Position numbers and translations under genes: made by a program. This document shows positions 26,295 through 35,108 of a DNA stretch of 64,000 nucleotides, piece by piece; position 1 is the stretch's first letter; the number at the start of each line of letters is the position of its first letter. Under the pieces are notes generated by a model that was not told where the DNA came from, made no database searches, and saw only the letters and a list, made by a program, of their open reading frames with translations. The stretch is from Priestia iocasae (GTDB lineage: Bacteria > Bacillota > Bacilli > Bacillales > Bacillaceae_H). Location: assembly GCF_016909075.1 (NCBI RefSeq), contig NZ_JAFBFC010000002.1, positions 1 to 64,000 on the forward strand, in the 5' to 3' direction.

Positions 26295-27020
26295 ATGTAT
26301 ACTTATCACGTTGGTAACCAAACAATTGACTACAAAGTAGAAGTCGTTCCTAATAAAACGAATATTTCGGTTCAAGTGTGTGAAAACGAAGGGGTAACGG
26401 TTGTTGTTCCAAGAGGTTTGAATCTAAACAATGTTCGCTTTGTATTAGCGCGTCAAGCGAATTGGATTTTAACACAGTTAAATGGAGAAGAAATGGCCCC
26501 ATCAACGGAGCAACAATCAGAAGCGGTGGCAGAGAAAACGAACACACCAAAAGCTTCAGAAGCTCCATCATTTGCACAGGATGACAAATTTTCATACTTA
26601 GGACGCCTTTATCGTTTAAACATTGTTCGCGAGGATATCGGACAAGCTGAGATGACCTTCCGAGCGAAATTTATCGCAACACTTCCAAATTCATTAAGCG
26701 AAGCGGAAGCAAACAGCGAAATTCAATCTCTTTTAACGGATTGGTACCAAGGTCGCGCGAAAGACAAGTTCCAAGAGGCGTTAAAAGAAGTACGCAAGCT
26801 AGTAAGCAACGCTCCAAAAGAGGTACAATGGGAAGATCTGCAACAGACACCTTCAAAAGTAATGGATGGTGAAGTTGTATTAAACTGGCGCTTACTAATG
26901 GCTCCACTGGCAACAATTGAATACGTTATCGCTTCCCACATAACCGATGCAGACGCATTATATGAAGATGCTGCTGAACGTAAGCAATGGCTTCAAGAAC
27001 ATACATTAACATCATTCTAA
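26295..27020 (+). CDS. YgjP/DUF45-like protein lacking the metallopeptidase HExxH
   Basis: 241 residues. The N-terminal half resembles the YgjP-like (DUF45) zinc-peptidase family: GVTVVVPRGLNLNNVRFVLARQANWI, then FSYLGRLYRLNIV, and a C-terminal NWRLLMAPLATIEYVIAS. In the family the next segment is VVHELxHL with a second His further on; here it is SHITDADALYEDA, so no HExxH exists. The linker at residues 67-95 is low-complexity. A near-consensus sigma-A promoter and AAAGGAG suggest active expression. Likely a non-catalytic homologue; the family call is moderate because divergence is high. Confidence 0.65.
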   Translation: MYTYHVGNQTIDYKVEVVPNKTNISVQVCENEGVTVVVPRGLNLNNVRFVLARQANWILTQLNGEEMAPSTEQQSEAVAEKTNTPKASEAPSFAQDDKFSYLGRLYRLNIVREDIGQAEMTFRAKFIATLPNSLSEAEANSEIQSLLTDWYQGRAKDKFQEALKEVRKLVSNAPKEVQWEDLQQTPSKVMDGEVVLNWRLLMAPLATIEYVIASHITDADALYEDAAERKQWLQEHTLTSF

Positions 27021-27030
27021 TTGAACAACC

Positions 27031-27087
27031 AAAAAGCACTGCCTCTTCCATTCACCTTGATGTGAGTCGAAGAGGCAGTGCTTTTTT
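27031..27087 (+). terminator. terminator of YgjP-like gene
   Basis: Stem AAAAAGCACTGCCTCTTC / GAAGAGGCAGTGCTTTTTT with a large loop. Confidence 0.85.
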
Positions 27088-27274
27088 CAACAATCTTCCA
27101 ATATTCCTGGTAGACAAACAACCTGTTGGTGCGTATACTAGAAAAAATGTTTAAGAAAAAATTGCTAGGGTAAACAAATAAAATGAGTTTTTTGATGAAG
27201 CATGTAAAAGACTGGATGGAATGCAATCAACAACCTTCTATGTGCAGCATCACGAAAGAGGAAGGAGTGTCTCG

Positions 27275-27580
27275 ATGAAAGGACAACGTTATTTTTTACT
27301 TGGGCTTTTGTTTGCACTTATCATTGCGATTTTAGCCATTATTAACAACGAGCCTGTTCAATTTAATTACTTATTCGGTTCACAAGAATGGCCGCTTATT
27401 TTAGTCATTTTAGGATCAGCCATTTTTGGTGGTATTGTAGCTGCATCGCTCAGCTTTGTTAAAATTGTTCAGCTTAATAGCCAAATTCGACAGCTGAACA
27501 AGAAACTAAACGACATGCCACAGCCCGAACATGCTGTGCCCGTTGAAGAAAAACCAATGGAACAACCATATAAAGAATAA
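27275..27580 (+). CDS. LapA-domain (DUF1049) membrane protein
   Basis: Small inner-membrane protein of 101 residues. Two hydrophobic helices (YFLLGLLFALIIAILAII and WPLILVILGSAIFGGIVAAS) flank NNEPVQFNYLFG, the LapA/YciS signature. A coiled-coil tail (NSQIRQLNKKLNDM) and acidic C-terminus follow. The start at 27275 follows GAAGGAGTG; the frame extends 18 codons upstream without a site. Function in Firmicutes is unknown. Confidence 0.85.
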   Translation: MKGQRYFLLGLLFALIIAILAIINNEPVQFNYLFGSQEWPLILVILGSAIFGGIVAASLSFVKIVQLNSQIRQLNKKLNDMPQPEHAVPVEEKPMEQPYKE

Positions 27581-27610
27581 AAAAGCGGGCTGTACTCACA
27601 GTCCGCTTTT
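27581..27610. terminator. bidirectional terminator
   Basis: Stem AAAAGCGGGCTGT / ACAGTCCGCTTTT with a 4-base loop between convergent genes. Confidence 0.85.
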
Positions 27611-27616
27611 CATTTA

Positions 27617-28603
27617 TCACTCGTACACTTTCTGCATGCGACGAATTTCTTCTTTTACTTCTTCAACCACATGCTCTGGCGAAATCACTTTGGCTTCACT
27701 TCCCCACGTTAAAAGCCAGCCAATGAGTCCTTTACTCATCTTTGCTTTTGTGCGCAGTTCAAAATACGTATCATCGACTTTGCGAATGTCGGCTTCAATG
27801 CCAAAGCGGTCAATGACCACATTTAATAAGCTATATGTAAAATGAACCTTTAACCACTCTTCCTCTCCTGCAAACATTTGAAAGGAATGATTCACATATT
27901 CAGACAAATGAATGTCTTTCTTTTTAAACGATTCCTCTATGACACGTACGTTTCGCATGCGATCCACTCGGTAGTGACGAAATTGATTCTCGGCTTTAAA
28001 CTCTCCGATTAAATAATAAAAATCATTATGCCAAATAAGCGCATACGGATAGACGACATATTCATCACCATTTCGCCCTAGCTGAAATTCTTTGTCAACG
28101 TTGTACCGACCGTATTGAAAGCCAATGATTTTTTTCGTTGAGATGGCTGTGTGAATACGATCAATGTCAATTTTGATGTACGCATGCTGACTCTTCACCG
28201 CTTTATCAAAATACACCGGACTTGGTAGCGACTTTGCCTGCGTTTGACTTGTGAGCTGTTTAATTTTCTCGATGAGCTGCTCTGATTCTTTTTGCGTAAT
28301 AAATTTTGCAGATAAAACGGCATCAACAAGTAAGCGTAGTTCATATAATTCAAATAATCTCGCTTGATGACTATAAAAATTTTCACCGTATTTCCCTTTG
28401 TTTTCAATAATATCAAACTCAGATTCAATTAACGCTTGAAGATCTCGCTTAATTGCACGTGCATCGACTTCATAATCACTTCCAAAGTGATGCTTTAATT
28501 TTTCTTTTATGTCTTTAATGGATAATTCGTTTTGTTCGTCTGTTTCTGCTTCTAATATCTCTTTAATTTTTAACAAACGTTGTTTACCCACAATGTCTTT
28601 CAT
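27617..28603 (-). CDS. WYL-domain transcriptional regulator
   Basis: DNA-binding regulator of 328 residues. An N-terminal winged helix (MKDIVGKQRLLKIKEILEAE to RAIKRDLQALIES) is followed by the WYL domain near residues 135-240 (YVVYPYALIWHNDFYYLIGEF and QFRHYRVDRMRNVRVIE), then the WYL C-terminal extension. WYL domains bind nucleotides or other small ligands. No clear target lies beside it, though the signal peptidase gene is divergent. Function unknown. Confidence 0.87.
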   Translation of the reverse strand: MKDIVGKQRLLKIKEILEAETDEQNELSIKDIKEKLKHHFGSDYEVDARAIKRDLQALIESEFDIIENKGKYGENFYSHQARLFELYELRLLVDAVLSAKFITQKESEQLIEKIKQLTSQTQAKSLPSPVYFDKAVKSQHAYIKIDIDRIHTAISTKKIIGFQYGRYNVDKEFQLGRNGDEYVVYPYALIWHNDFYYLIGEFKAENQFRHYRVDRMRNVRVIEESFKKKDIHLSEYVNHSFQMFAGEEEWLKVHFTYSLLNVVIDRFGIEADIRKVDDTYFELRTKAKMSKGLIGWLLTWGSEAKVISPEHVVEEVKEEIRRMQKVYE

Positions 28604-28830
28604 GACTGTAATCCCCTTTTATCTTTTTAAATAAGAGCCTTAAATAAAGCTTTTTGTTTCATGTAGCAGTGAATGATGAATCAAACCGTGGATTGGGTTG
28701 TGAAACCTCGTAACAAAATCGGTGTCAACTTTGCTTAGTAGTGATAAAATAGATTCGACTATGAACTTATTTTTCTACTATACTTACATGCTGCTACAAA
28801 AGATCTCATCGTATGAAGGAGTGACTCACG

Positions 28831-29379
28831 ATGAAACCAGAAGTCAAAACCGAGATATGGCTTTATGTAAAGGTATTAACGGTAACTCTATTTTTCTCCA
28901 TTGTTCTTCAGCACTTTTTCTTTCAGCCTTACACGGTAAAAGGCGAATCGATGATGCCTACCCTTCATGAGGGGAATAAAATCATTATTGGCAAGCTAAG
29001 CAAGCCAGATCGCTTTGACCTTGTCGTACTAAAAGCACCATTTGGCGATGATTTTTTAGTAAAACGTGTGATTGGATTACCTGGAGAAGAAGTTGAATAC
29101 AAAGATGACGTTCTGTATGTAAACGGAAAGCCGCTAAAAGAGCCACATTTGAATGAATATCGCAACTACTTATCAGCACCTGATCAACTCACCGAAGATT
29201 TCTCCGTCGAAGATGTGTCATTATCAAAAAGAATTCCTGCTAATCACATACTGGTTCTTGGTGATAACCGACTTGTAAGCCGAGATGGTCGCCACTTTGG
29301 TGTCACACCTATTGATGATGTGGTTGGAGAGGTTCATGTCACCTATTGGCCTATTGATGAGTTAAAAGTGGTGAAGTAA
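28831..29379 (+). CDS. lepB: type I signal peptidase
   Basis: Removes signal peptides from secreted proteins at the membrane outer face. It has 182 residues, one N-terminal membrane anchor (residues ~10-30), the nucleophile Ser40 in KGESMMPTL, the general base Lys78 in FLVKRVIGLPGE, and the box D/E motifs HILVLGDNRLVSRDGRHFG. The canonical box E is GDNRxxSxDSR; here S-R-D-G-R. AAGGAGTG precedes the ATG. It resembles SipS/SipT rather than SipW. Confidence 0.93.
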   Translation: MKPEVKTEIWLYVKVLTVTLFFSIVLQHFFFQPYTVKGESMMPTLHEGNKIIIGKLSKPDRFDLVVLKAPFGDDFLVKRVIGLPGEEVEYKDDVLYVNGKPLKEPHLNEYRNYLSAPDQLTEDFSVEDVSLSKRIPANHILVLGDNRLVSRDGRHFGVTPIDDVVGEVHVTYWPIDELKVVK

Positions 29380-29474
29380 TCGCGAATATCCTTATTTTAA
29401 CATATCTATTTCATTCGCTAACCTGTCATTTCCTTCCATTTATGAAAGATTGAACACGGCGTGATTATCGGATA

Positions 29475-29511
29475 CAAAAGGAGGCGTTCGGATTAAACGC
29501 CCCCTTTTGTG
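29475..29511. terminator. bidirectional terminator
   Basis: Arms ACAAAAGGAGGCGTT and AACGCCCCCTTTTGT (one mismatch), overlapping the end of the glycosyltransferase gene. Confidence 0.75.
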
Positions 29512-30329
29512 CATACCTTTCCAACAAGTCGTGATGCAAACGGTTGTCCGTTCCAGTGTACCTCACTTGTTGCTTTTCGCTTTTTCACATCTGGCTCCTC
29601 GAGTAGTAGCCAAAAATTCTTAATGGGTAGCTCTCCTAGTTCGTGCTTGATGCAGAGGCGATTTAAATAGGCTTGACGCATTTCATTTTGAACGGCTGAT
29701 TGGTTGTCGCCTTCTGCTGAAAACGCGTAAAGAACGCTTGCTACTGGTACACGCTTTACGCGAAAGGAATCTGCTACACGTAAAAAGAAATCCCAATCCC
29801 AGTAGTTATGCACACTCACATCAAATTCCCCTATTTTTTCATGAATCAAACGGCGATACATACTGCCTGATGGAACATAGGTCGAAAACGTTCGCATCCC
29901 TTCTTTGCTGTATTCGTAGGCAAACAGCGTTCGTGCTGTCGGAATGCGCGTGATCCCCTCCATGCGGTAATCAAACATTTCCACATCTGAAAACACAAAA
30001 TCCACATCTTGAATATCAACAATCATGCGCTCGATGTGCGTTGGCAAGAGTAAATCATCATCATCCATCAGCATGATATACTCACCCGCTGCATGACGGA
30101 CGCCGATGTTTCGCACTTCCACATGTCCAACATTTTCAGTTAATGACACAATGCGAAGCGGAAGGAATGCATACACATCTTGTAAGATGTCAATCGATTC
30201 GCCTCCATCGTTCACAATAATGATTTCGAAATCTTGATACGTTTGACGACTTAACGATTCAAGTAGCTCCGCTAGTGCAAAAAGCCGATTGTATGTTGGA
30301 ATGACAATTGAAACAGTTGGTGTGTTCAA
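29493..30329 (-). CDS. family 2 glycosyltransferase
   Basis: GT-A fold enzyme of 278 residues that transfers a sugar from a nucleotide donor. Visible motifs: VSIVIPTYNRLFALAELLESLSRQTYQDFEIIIVNDGG, the metal-binding MLMDDDDLLLP, and NYWDWDFFLRV, the probable acceptor-side motif. No membrane helix, so cytosolic or peripheral. TTG start with AAAGGAGG at 7 bases. It is isolated from other envelope sugar genes; the acceptor is unknown. Confidence 0.88.
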   Translation of the reverse strand: MNTPTVSIVIPTYNRLFALAELLESLSRQTYQDFEIIIVNDGGESIDILQDVYAFLPLRIVSLTENVGHVEVRNIGVRHAAGEYIMLMDDDDLLLPTHIERMIVDIQDVDFVFSDVEMFDYRMEGITRIPTARTLFAYEYSKEGMRTFSTYVPSGSMYRRLIHEKIGEFDVSVHNYWDWDFFLRVADSFRVKRVPVASVLYAFSAEGDNQSAVQNEMRQAYLNRLCIKHELGELPIKNFWLLLEEPDVKKRKATSEVHWNGQPFASRLVGKVCTKGGV

Positions 30330-30480
30330 TTTGTATCCTCCTTTTCTTTCAAAAGAACATTAACACAAGCATACCACAATCCGTTCGACTGCTCACGAGA
30401 GGATAGGCTACCTTTATCATTCTCCGATTTCTTCCGTCTTCATACAGACACATAGGTAAAACATAAAAGACGATTTACAT

Positions 30481-30519
30481 GCAAAATCCCTTGCCCACTG
30501 AAGGATTGAGGCAAGGGAT
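30481..30519 (-). terminator. terminator of GGDEF/EAL gene
   Basis: Minus-strand stem ATCCCTTGCC / GGCAAGGGAT followed by TTTT, 37 bases past the stop. Confidence 0.7.
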
Positions 30520-30555
30520 GTTACGGGCCTGAGTTTTCTCAGCTCCATTATATCG

Positions 30556-33294
30556 TTAACTACTCATCGCATGGCGCTCAATGCTTTCGTATTTTTGCTC
30601 AAATTCAGAAACCGGAAGCGGCTTACTAAAATAATAACCTTGAATTTCATCACACCGCTCTTTTCTTAAAATCTGCACTTGCTCTTGCTCCTCGACGCCT
30701 TCTGCCACTACATCTAACTGCAAGCTTTTCGCAATCGTAATAATCGCTTTAACAATGGTCTCTTCCGTTTGATTGGCTTTTAAATCTTGAATGAACGACC
30801 TGTCGACCTTGAGTGCATCAATTGGCAGCTTTTTAATGTAACTAAGCGATGAATAACCAGAACCAAAATCGTCAATGGAGATATAGACACCTACTTGCTT
30901 CAGTGCATCCAGCTTTTCAATCACACTTCCTACATTTTTAATGGCAACACTTTCAGTGATTTCCAGCTCTAAATAATGCGGAGAAAGCTTTGTTTCCTCA
31001 AGAATATTGACTACTTTTGTAACGAAATCGTCTTCTCCAAACTCCACACTTGAAATATTCACGGCCACACGCATCGGAGACATTCCTTCTTCTTGCCAAC
31101 GCTTATTTTGCATGCATGCGGTATGCAGTACCCACTCACTCATCGGTACAATAAGTCCGGTTTCCTCTGCAATTGGAATAAATTCAGCAGGTGAAATTTG
31201 TCCTAGCACAGGATGATTCCATCGGATAAGCGCTTCAACCGCTGCGATCTTCCCTGTTTTCACATGAATTTTCGGCTGATAATAAAGCTCAAACTCATCA
31301 TTAGCAACCGCTCGGTGAAGATTATCTTCCATGACCATGCGTCTTGTGTCTGCTTGTTGAATCGACGGATCGTAAAATGTCATATTGTTTCGGCCGTTCT
31401 TTTTTGTGTGATACATCGCCATTTCTGCTTGCCTAATGAGTGTATCAAGCGTGACGCTATTTTGAGAATACACACTCACCCCAACGCTAGCACTTAAAAA
31501 CACTTCCACTTCATTAAATGTAAACGGCTGTTGAATCACGGATAAAATGGTTTTTCCAAGTGTACGAATGACTTCTTTGTCACCATTTTTAATCATCAAC
31601 AAAAAGCCATCTGTTCCAAAGCTAGACAACAAGTCGCTTGGTGAAAGAACTTGTTGAATGCGCTTAGCAATTTCTTTCACGATATGATCTCCAAACGCTC
31701 GCCCGTACGTATCATTAAAATAACGGAATCGATCCAAATCCACGACCATAATGCCTAATGATAACCCCTCTTTGTTTGCTCGCATCATCCGATTTTTTGC
31801 AACGGTATGAAAAAAGGACGCATTCGGAAGGCCTGTTAATGGATCTTCATAGGTTGTGTGCAGCACCGCTTCTTTTGCTTTTTTATAATCCGTTATGTCT
31901 TTTAAAATGGTTTGAATATAGGTTTTCCCTTTTATGAAAATGACGCTTGATTTCGTTTCTAAGGTAAGCTGTTCACCTTTGTCGTTTAAGATTTTTATTT
32001 CTCTCACGACATCACTGAGATGCTTACTATTTATCATGTCAGTGATGAGCTGACGAATGTACGTACGCTCTTCTTTTTGAAAAAAGTCAAAAACAGTGCG
32101 TCCGACTGCTTCTTCTTTTTTATCGACTCCAACGATTCGAAGCGTTTCTTGATTAACGGATACGATGTTTCCCGCACGATGAACAACAATTGGGAGTGGT
32201 GACGAATTAAACAGCTGCTGATAACGATTGTTGACTTCTTGAAGGTCCATGCCAAACTCTTTTTGCTCGGTCACATCACGCATATAGACTAAATATTCGT
32301 TCACACCCTCTGCTTCGAGCTTTGTAACGGTTAACTCAATCCATTTCTTTGTTTTGTCTCGAAACGTAAGCATGCGCTCGATACGTTGTCCGACAACGGC
32401 TTGAAGAGTACTATAGTCAGGAAACAACGTTGTCATCGATTTACCAATGACCTCACGGGTAAACCACTCATACCCAACCTTGTTCATTTCAAGAATATAT
32501 CCTTCTTCATTTGTAATAACCATTGGATCGAGTAACGAAGTGAAAATGGCTCCTTTTAACGAGCGATGCTCACGAATGTGACGATTCATCAGCATCGCAA
32601 TGGCCATTAATACAAATGTAAAGAGAGCAAACACACTGAAAATACTTGCGAGGATGATCGGATCTTCAAGCCATAATTGTTTGCTTTCGTCTGTGACAAG
32701 TAGCACAATGTACTGCAAACTAAAAATAGAGAATGTGATCATACACGCATAAATAAATTTAATTAATAGCTGATAGTTTCGTTGATAAAAAATGGCTTGA
32801 AACGAAATCCATAAAAACATAAATGAGGCAAGCAGCGCAAACGTTAACGCTAACAGTTGAAATGGATTTTCAAACATAAACTGTACGGATTCCACTTCTA
32901 TTAAACACGTTGAAAACATAACCAAAAAGCCCACACTCATAAACATACCTCCCCCTAAAAAGGTAAGCATGTTCCGTTTTCCTGTATACACAATCCAAAA
33001 TGCAAGATAATTACCAATGATGGCACCTAACAGAGCGAGTACCATATGTAATGTATGATGAATGTATGTGTTTGATAGTTGAAATGCCTCAATAGATAAC
33101 TGTTGAATGCCCCATATACCTACACTATAAATAATGGAAGCCCCTAACATCCATGCGTGTCTTTTGCTTTTCGTTGTTTGTTTTTTAAATTGATCAATAA
33201 AGAAAAAGGAGATAAAAATAACGGACACACCAATTCCTAGTGATAAAAAATGTAAAGGAAATGAATACGCCTCTTTTACAATCTGCTCATACAT
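30556..33294 (-). CDS. membrane PAS-GGDEF-EAL protein, probable c-di-GMP phosphodiesterase
   Basis: 913 residues. The N-terminus has about eight membrane helices (residues 1-235), then two PAS domains (around 245-355 and 365-490), a GGDEF domain with the signature degenerated to SSFGTDGFLL instead of GGDEF, and a C-terminal EAL domain. EAL catalytic residues are present: EALIRWNHP, VNIS, LELEITES, SIDDFGSGYSS, ALKVDRSF, VAEGVE and QGYYFSKP. It should degrade c-di-GMP, while the GGDEF part may only bind GTP. The start at 33294 follows GGAAGGAAG. A PilZ gene is divergent from it. Confidence 0.9.
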   Translation of the reverse strand: MYEQIVKEAYSFPLHFLSLGIGVSVIFISFFFIDQFKKQTTKSKRHAWMLGASIIYSVGIWGIQQLSIEAFQLSNTYIHHTLHMVLALLGAIIGNYLAFWIVYTGKRNMLTFLGGGMFMSVGFLVMFSTCLIEVESVQFMFENPFQLLALTFALLASFMFLWISFQAIFYQRNYQLLIKFIYACMITFSIFSLQYIVLLVTDESKQLWLEDPIILASIFSVFALFTFVLMAIAMLMNRHIREHRSLKGAIFTSLLDPMVITNEEGYILEMNKVGYEWFTREVIGKSMTTLFPDYSTLQAVVGQRIERMLTFRDKTKKWIELTVTKLEAEGVNEYLVYMRDVTEQKEFGMDLQEVNNRYQQLFNSSPLPIVVHRAGNIVSVNQETLRIVGVDKKEEAVGRTVFDFFQKEERTYIRQLITDMINSKHLSDVVREIKILNDKGEQLTLETKSSVIFIKGKTYIQTILKDITDYKKAKEAVLHTTYEDPLTGLPNASFFHTVAKNRMMRANKEGLSLGIMVVDLDRFRYFNDTYGRAFGDHIVKEIAKRIQQVLSPSDLLSSFGTDGFLLMIKNGDKEVIRTLGKTILSVIQQPFTFNEVEVFLSASVGVSVYSQNSVTLDTLIRQAEMAMYHTKKNGRNNMTFYDPSIQQADTRRMVMEDNLHRAVANDEFELYYQPKIHVKTGKIAAVEALIRWNHPVLGQISPAEFIPIAEETGLIVPMSEWVLHTACMQNKRWQEEGMSPMRVAVNISSVEFGEDDFVTKVVNILEETKLSPHYLELEITESVAIKNVGSVIEKLDALKQVGVYISIDDFGSGYSSLSYIKKLPIDALKVDRSFIQDLKANQTEETIVKAIITIAKSLQLDVVAEGVEEQEQVQILRKERCDEIQGYYFSKPLPVSEFEQKYESIERHAMSS

Positions 33295-33500
33295 GCTCTT
33301 AAACTTCCTTCCACCCATTTTACCTATGATACCATCATACTAAATAGGCCTTTATACGTACATATTTTTTGGAAACTTAACCAAAAATTCACGATTTCTT
33401 AAAAAACGTGTTGAAAAATAATGGGCAATGCATATTATTATGTTACATAAGAACGAATCATTACTGGTCCTCCATCACAAAAAGAAGGGAGAAGAGAAAC

Positions 33501-33869
33501 ATGAGATTCAAGCGTGATGAACCTTTTCGTTTTACGATTTCACCACCTATTCAAGGAACATTTGTGCTTTTAAAGCCACATGAAAAGGAAGCTCAAACGA
33601 AAAAAGGGTTGCTTTCTATTCAAGATATAAGTCCGAGTGGATTGCGTGTAACGTCTCCACTCAACCTACCAGTTGGAAAATTAACCATTCATACGGCTGT
33701 ACAATTTACAGTGAATGAGAAAGAAATTGAGTTAGATGGTATCTTTATTTGGAAAAAAGAGCTTCATAACGAGTATGCGTATGGAATTGAATGCTTTAAT
33801 AGCGAGGAAAAACAAAAAGAAGTGATTGACGAAATCAAGCAATACATTAGACGAACGAGTGGCCGGTAA
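33501..33869 (+). CDS. short PilZ-domain protein
   Basis: c-di-GMP effector of 122 residues consisting of only a PilZ domain. RFKRDEPFRFTI is the RxxxR c-di-GMP-binding motif, and LLSIQDISPSGLRVTSP is the (D/N)xSxxG motif (here D-I-S-P-S-G). A C-terminal helix ends the protein. The start at 33501 is preceded by GGGAGAAG. Divergent from a phosphodiesterase-like gene across ~200 bases, so both likely serve one c-di-GMP circuit. Target unknown. Confidence 0.87.
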   Translation: MRFKRDEPFRFTISPPIQGTFVLLKPHEKEAQTKKGLLSIQDISPSGLRVTSPLNLPVGKLTIHTAVQFTVNEKEIELDGIFIWKKELHNEYAYGIECFNSEEKQKEVIDEIKQYIRRTSGR

Positions 33870-33882
33870 ACCAATCAATGAC

Positions 33883-33915
33883 GCGAGCGTGCCGAGGTGG
33901 CATGCTCGTTTTTTA
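33883..33915 (+). terminator. terminator of PilZ gene
   Basis: Stem GCGAGCGTGCC / GGCATGCTCGT with a 5-base loop and TTTTTT. Confidence 0.75.
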
Positions 33916-33984
33916 TGGTAAGGTTTATTTTCTTCTTCTCAGAGGGAATAATAGTGAAAGAGTTTTTTTGAAAGGAGAAGTGAG

Positions 33985-34791
33985 ATGAACCGAAAAAGAC
34001 GAGCAGAACTTATTGGCGCGCTTGTGTTCACCTTCTTACTATCAACAGTCGGCATCGCCTATTATGGATATTCTCAAGTTGAAGCAGCGGTTGAGGATAC
34101 ATATAAGCCGCTTCACTATCAATCAGACAAACGACACGAAAAAGTAAACATCAAAGAGGCCGAACCCTTGTCCGTTTTATTGATTGAAACAGATGAACAC
34201 CAGATTGAGTCACTGTCATTATTAGCTATTAACCCTGAAACACCTTCAACTCATGTTGTTCACATAAAAAAAGACACGCTCCCTTTACCTAACGCAGCAA
34301 CAGAAGAGGTTGTCGCTAGTGTCGAAGCCTTACTGGATGTCCCTATTGATTATTATATGAAAGCCGATGCTCATGCGTTTGGGCAACTGGTCAAATCGGT
34401 AAAAGAAATTGAAGTGCAAAACCCAAAAGCCTTTTCAACGGGTGAGTACTCGTTTCCAGAGGGAGCCATCACGCTCAATGAACAAGAAGCACTAGCGTTT
34501 GCCACCTTTTCAGGAAGTGAGCAAACAGGTGAAATTGAGAAGAAAAAGCGACAGCAAAAAATCATCAAAGGGGTTCTTCAGCAAGTCAGTACGATTAAGC
34601 AAATTCCACAATACGATGACATTTTAAAAATTGTTCGCACACACGTTGAAACCAATGTTACATTTGACGAAATTCGAACCATTCAAAAGCGCTACCGCGA
34701 GGCACGAAAAGACGTGACACAGCACGTCGTTCGCAACGATCATGATGCAAAAAGCGTAGCACCAATTGTACGAAAGCAATTAGCACGATAA
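33985..34791 (+). CDS. divergent LytR-CpsA-Psr (LCP) family protein
   Basis: 268 residues with one N-terminal membrane helix and an extracellular LCP-like domain. Recognisable pieces are LSVLLIETDEHQIESLSLLAINPETPSTHVVHIKKDTLPL, LLDVPIDYYMKADAHAFGQLVKSV, and FPEGAITLNEQEALAFATF. LCP enzymes attach teichoic acids or glycans to peptidoglycan using a conserved GxSDT/R-D-x and an ARxRxxDP-DxGRxxRQ motif. Here those Arg/Asp positions are absent (FATFSGSEQTGEIEKKKRQQ), so catalysis is doubtful. AAAGGAGAAG precedes the ATG. Confidence 0.75.
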   Translation: MNRKRRAELIGALVFTFLLSTVGIAYYGYSQVEAAVEDTYKPLHYQSDKRHEKVNIKEAEPLSVLLIETDEHQIESLSLLAINPETPSTHVVHIKKDTLPLPNAATEEVVASVEALLDVPIDYYMKADAHAFGQLVKSVKEIEVQNPKAFSTGEYSFPEGAITLNEQEALAFATFSGSEQTGEIEKKKRQQKIIKGVLQQVSTIKQIPQYDDILKIVRTHVETNVTFDEIRTIQKRYREARKDVTQHVVRNDHDAKSVAPIVRKQLAR

Positions 34792-34793
34792 GC

Positions 34794-34843
34794 GAGACCG
34801 TGATAAAGCCTCTCCTAAACGAGGAGCTTTATCACGGTCTCTT
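34794..34843 (+). terminator. terminator of LCP-like gene
   Basis: Stem GAGACCGTGATAAAGC / GCTTTATCACGGTCTC, 16 bp perfect, with a 16-base loop. Confidence 0.85.
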
Positions 34844-35108
34844 TGATGTGAATCAAAAATGCACCTTTCATCTAGTCATGGAAGATGCAGCTTACAAATC
34901 ACACTACCTCCTTATTTGCTCATCAACCCATTATTGTCCATCCAAGAACAATCTTTCCATTTTACTAGTCAAATGAACGAATTGAGCGATCCTGTACCCT
35001 TCCTTCATGTGACAGAAATTGGTTCTTTTATCCATTGCACCACCTCCAAAAACTTGTTACGATGAAACAGATTTGTCGAAAGATGTCACAAACAAGGAAG
35101 TGATCAGC
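34844..35108. other. intergenic region upstream of the acyltransferase
   Basis: About 260 bases with no recognised gene or structured RNA. It must hold the acyltransferase promoter; AAGGAAGTGATC is the ribosome site. Confidence 0.3.

Noticed and set aside
33319-33500. c-di-GMP riboswitch between the EAL and PilZ genes
   Set aside because: I found no GEMM-type conserved blocks in this intergenic sequence.
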